From the NCBI GenBank assembly GCA_020631175.1, contig JAHDHT010000098.1, positions 1-6,872 on the forward strand: a DNA stretch of 6,872 nt. Direction: 5' to 3'. This stretch comes from Chitinophagales bacterium. GTDB lineage: Bacteria > Bacteroidota > Bacteroidia > Chitinophagales > JAHDHT01. This document shows, piece by piece, positions 6,499-6,872 of this stretch (position 1 is the stretch's first letter; each line of letters begins with the position of its first letter). Below the pieces are notes generated by a model. It was given only the letters and a program-made list of their open reading frames with translations. It was not told where the DNA came from and searched no databases. A program made the translations under genes and the position numbers.

Positions 6499-6530
6499 TT
6501 GACGTTTACCCTTTTTTGGCTTATAATTTG
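6499..6530 (+). promoter_or_regulatory. Candidate promoter for the ceramidase-like gene, sigma70-like
   Basis: TTGACG at 6499-6504 and TATAAT at 6522-6527 are 17 bases apart, the classic sigma70 arrangement. The segment also resembles the Bacteroidota form: TTG (6499-6501), then TATAATTTG (6522-6530), which has TTTG but three rather than two bases after TA. The start codon follows at 6568, giving a leader of about 30 bases. The opposite gene (start 6468) must use another promoter in this 99 bp gap; I see no clear one. Confidence 0.5.
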
Positions 6531-6567
6531 TTGTATAAAAACTTTAAAAACACCCAATTTATTGTCT

Positions 6568-6872
6568 ATGGCTATCTTTAATAAAATTAAATGGAAATAC
6601 CTCCGTTACCGGGTTTATTTAGACCGGCATCAAATTAATGCATACATTCTTCCTGCGGTGATTTGCTTTGTGCTCACTGTTGTGTTAGTTGTTTTAAATG
6701 CTTTCTTTCAGGATCATGATTTATGGAAAGGCATGTTGGTTGCCGGAGGAAATGCAATGGAATTTTGTGAGTTAAACCGATTTGGAGATGCAATAGTACA
6801 ACCTTCCAATACCTGGTCTAATTTTGGTTTTTTACTTACTGGAATGTTGTGTTTGACGATTGGTATCAATGA
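6568..6872 (+). CDS. Ceramidase-like (CREST superfamily) membrane protein, 3' end outside window
   Basis: The frame is open from ATG 6568 to the right edge: 101 complete codons, C-terminus missing. A basic N-terminal tail of about 25 residues (KIKWKYLRYR at 6-15) precedes a transmembrane helix at about 26-47. After a short loop comes EFCELN (65-70), then QPSNTWSNFGFLLTGM (78-93), which begins a second membrane helix. The CE-x-N pair followed by NTxSN matches the start of alkaline ceramidases, where the acidic and Asn residues bind calcium next to the first helices. The zinc-binding histidines and catalytic Ser/Asp of that family would lie beyond the window and cannot be checked. Family members are multi-pass membrane amidases that hydrolyse ceramides; bacterial relatives are mostly uncharacterised, so the substrate is open. 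There is no good Shine-Dalgarno sequence. Confidence 0.7.
   Translation, partial: MAIFNKIKWKYLRYRVYLDRHQINAYILPAVICFVLTVVLVVLNAFFQDHDLWKGMLVAGGNAMEFCELNRFGDAIVQPSNTWSNFGFLLTGMLCLTIGIN

Noticed and set aside
1..6872. Mobile element or phage content
   Set aside because: No transposase, integrase, phage gene, tRNA or flanking inverted repeat pair is seen; the genes look like ordinary chromosomal ones.

Overview
The window looks like chromosomal DNA from a member of the Bacteroidota. The evidence is AT-rich coding sequence, signal peptides ending in Ala-Gln (NAQ, SAQ) of the kind common in that phylum, near-absence of Shine-Dalgarno sequences, a TTG-N18-TAnnTTTG promoter of the Bacteroidota type, and short AT-rich intergenic repeats. 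A narrower placement (flavobacterial, chitinophagal or saprospiral) cannot be made from the sequence alone.

Layout. From 1 to 860, on the minus strand, lies the N-terminal part of a secreted M43 (pappalysin/cytophagalysin-like) metalloprotease that runs off the left edge. From 3060 down to 960 is a minus-strand pair whose genes overlap by 20 bp: an NAD(P)H-dependent FMN reductase-like flavoprotein, then a family 5 (OppA/DppA-type) solute-binding lipoprotein with no transporter genes beside it. A 161 bp divergent intergenic region (3061-3221) carries a promoter candidate in each direction and three successive perfect 10-bp palindromes. From 3222 to 5631 is a plus-strand run: a UPF0173 metallo-beta-lactamase-fold hydrolase, parA (soj) and parB (spo0J). 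The gaps are 18 bp and -14 bp, and parB uses a TTG start. A repeat-rich 162 bp convergent spacer (5632-5793) follows. A minus-strand exported protein, probably a small outer-membrane beta-barrel, occupies 5794-6468. A divergent gene starts at 6568 and runs off the right edge; its visible part resembles the ceramidase (CREST) family of membrane hydrolases.

How the genes work together. parA and parB form the chromosome partitioning pair: the ParA ATPase moves ParB-parS complexes. The MBL-fold hydrolase is probably co-transcribed with them, but no functional link is evident. The flavoprotein and lipoprotein are probably co-transcribed and translationally coupled. The remaining genes are envelope or secreted proteins with no obvious link to partitioning.

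I see no clear new system. The points most worth a second look are the palindrome cluster between the divergent promoters, the flavoprotein/orphan lipoprotein overlap, the sigma70-like promoter before the ceramidase-like gene, and the degenerate repeats after parB.
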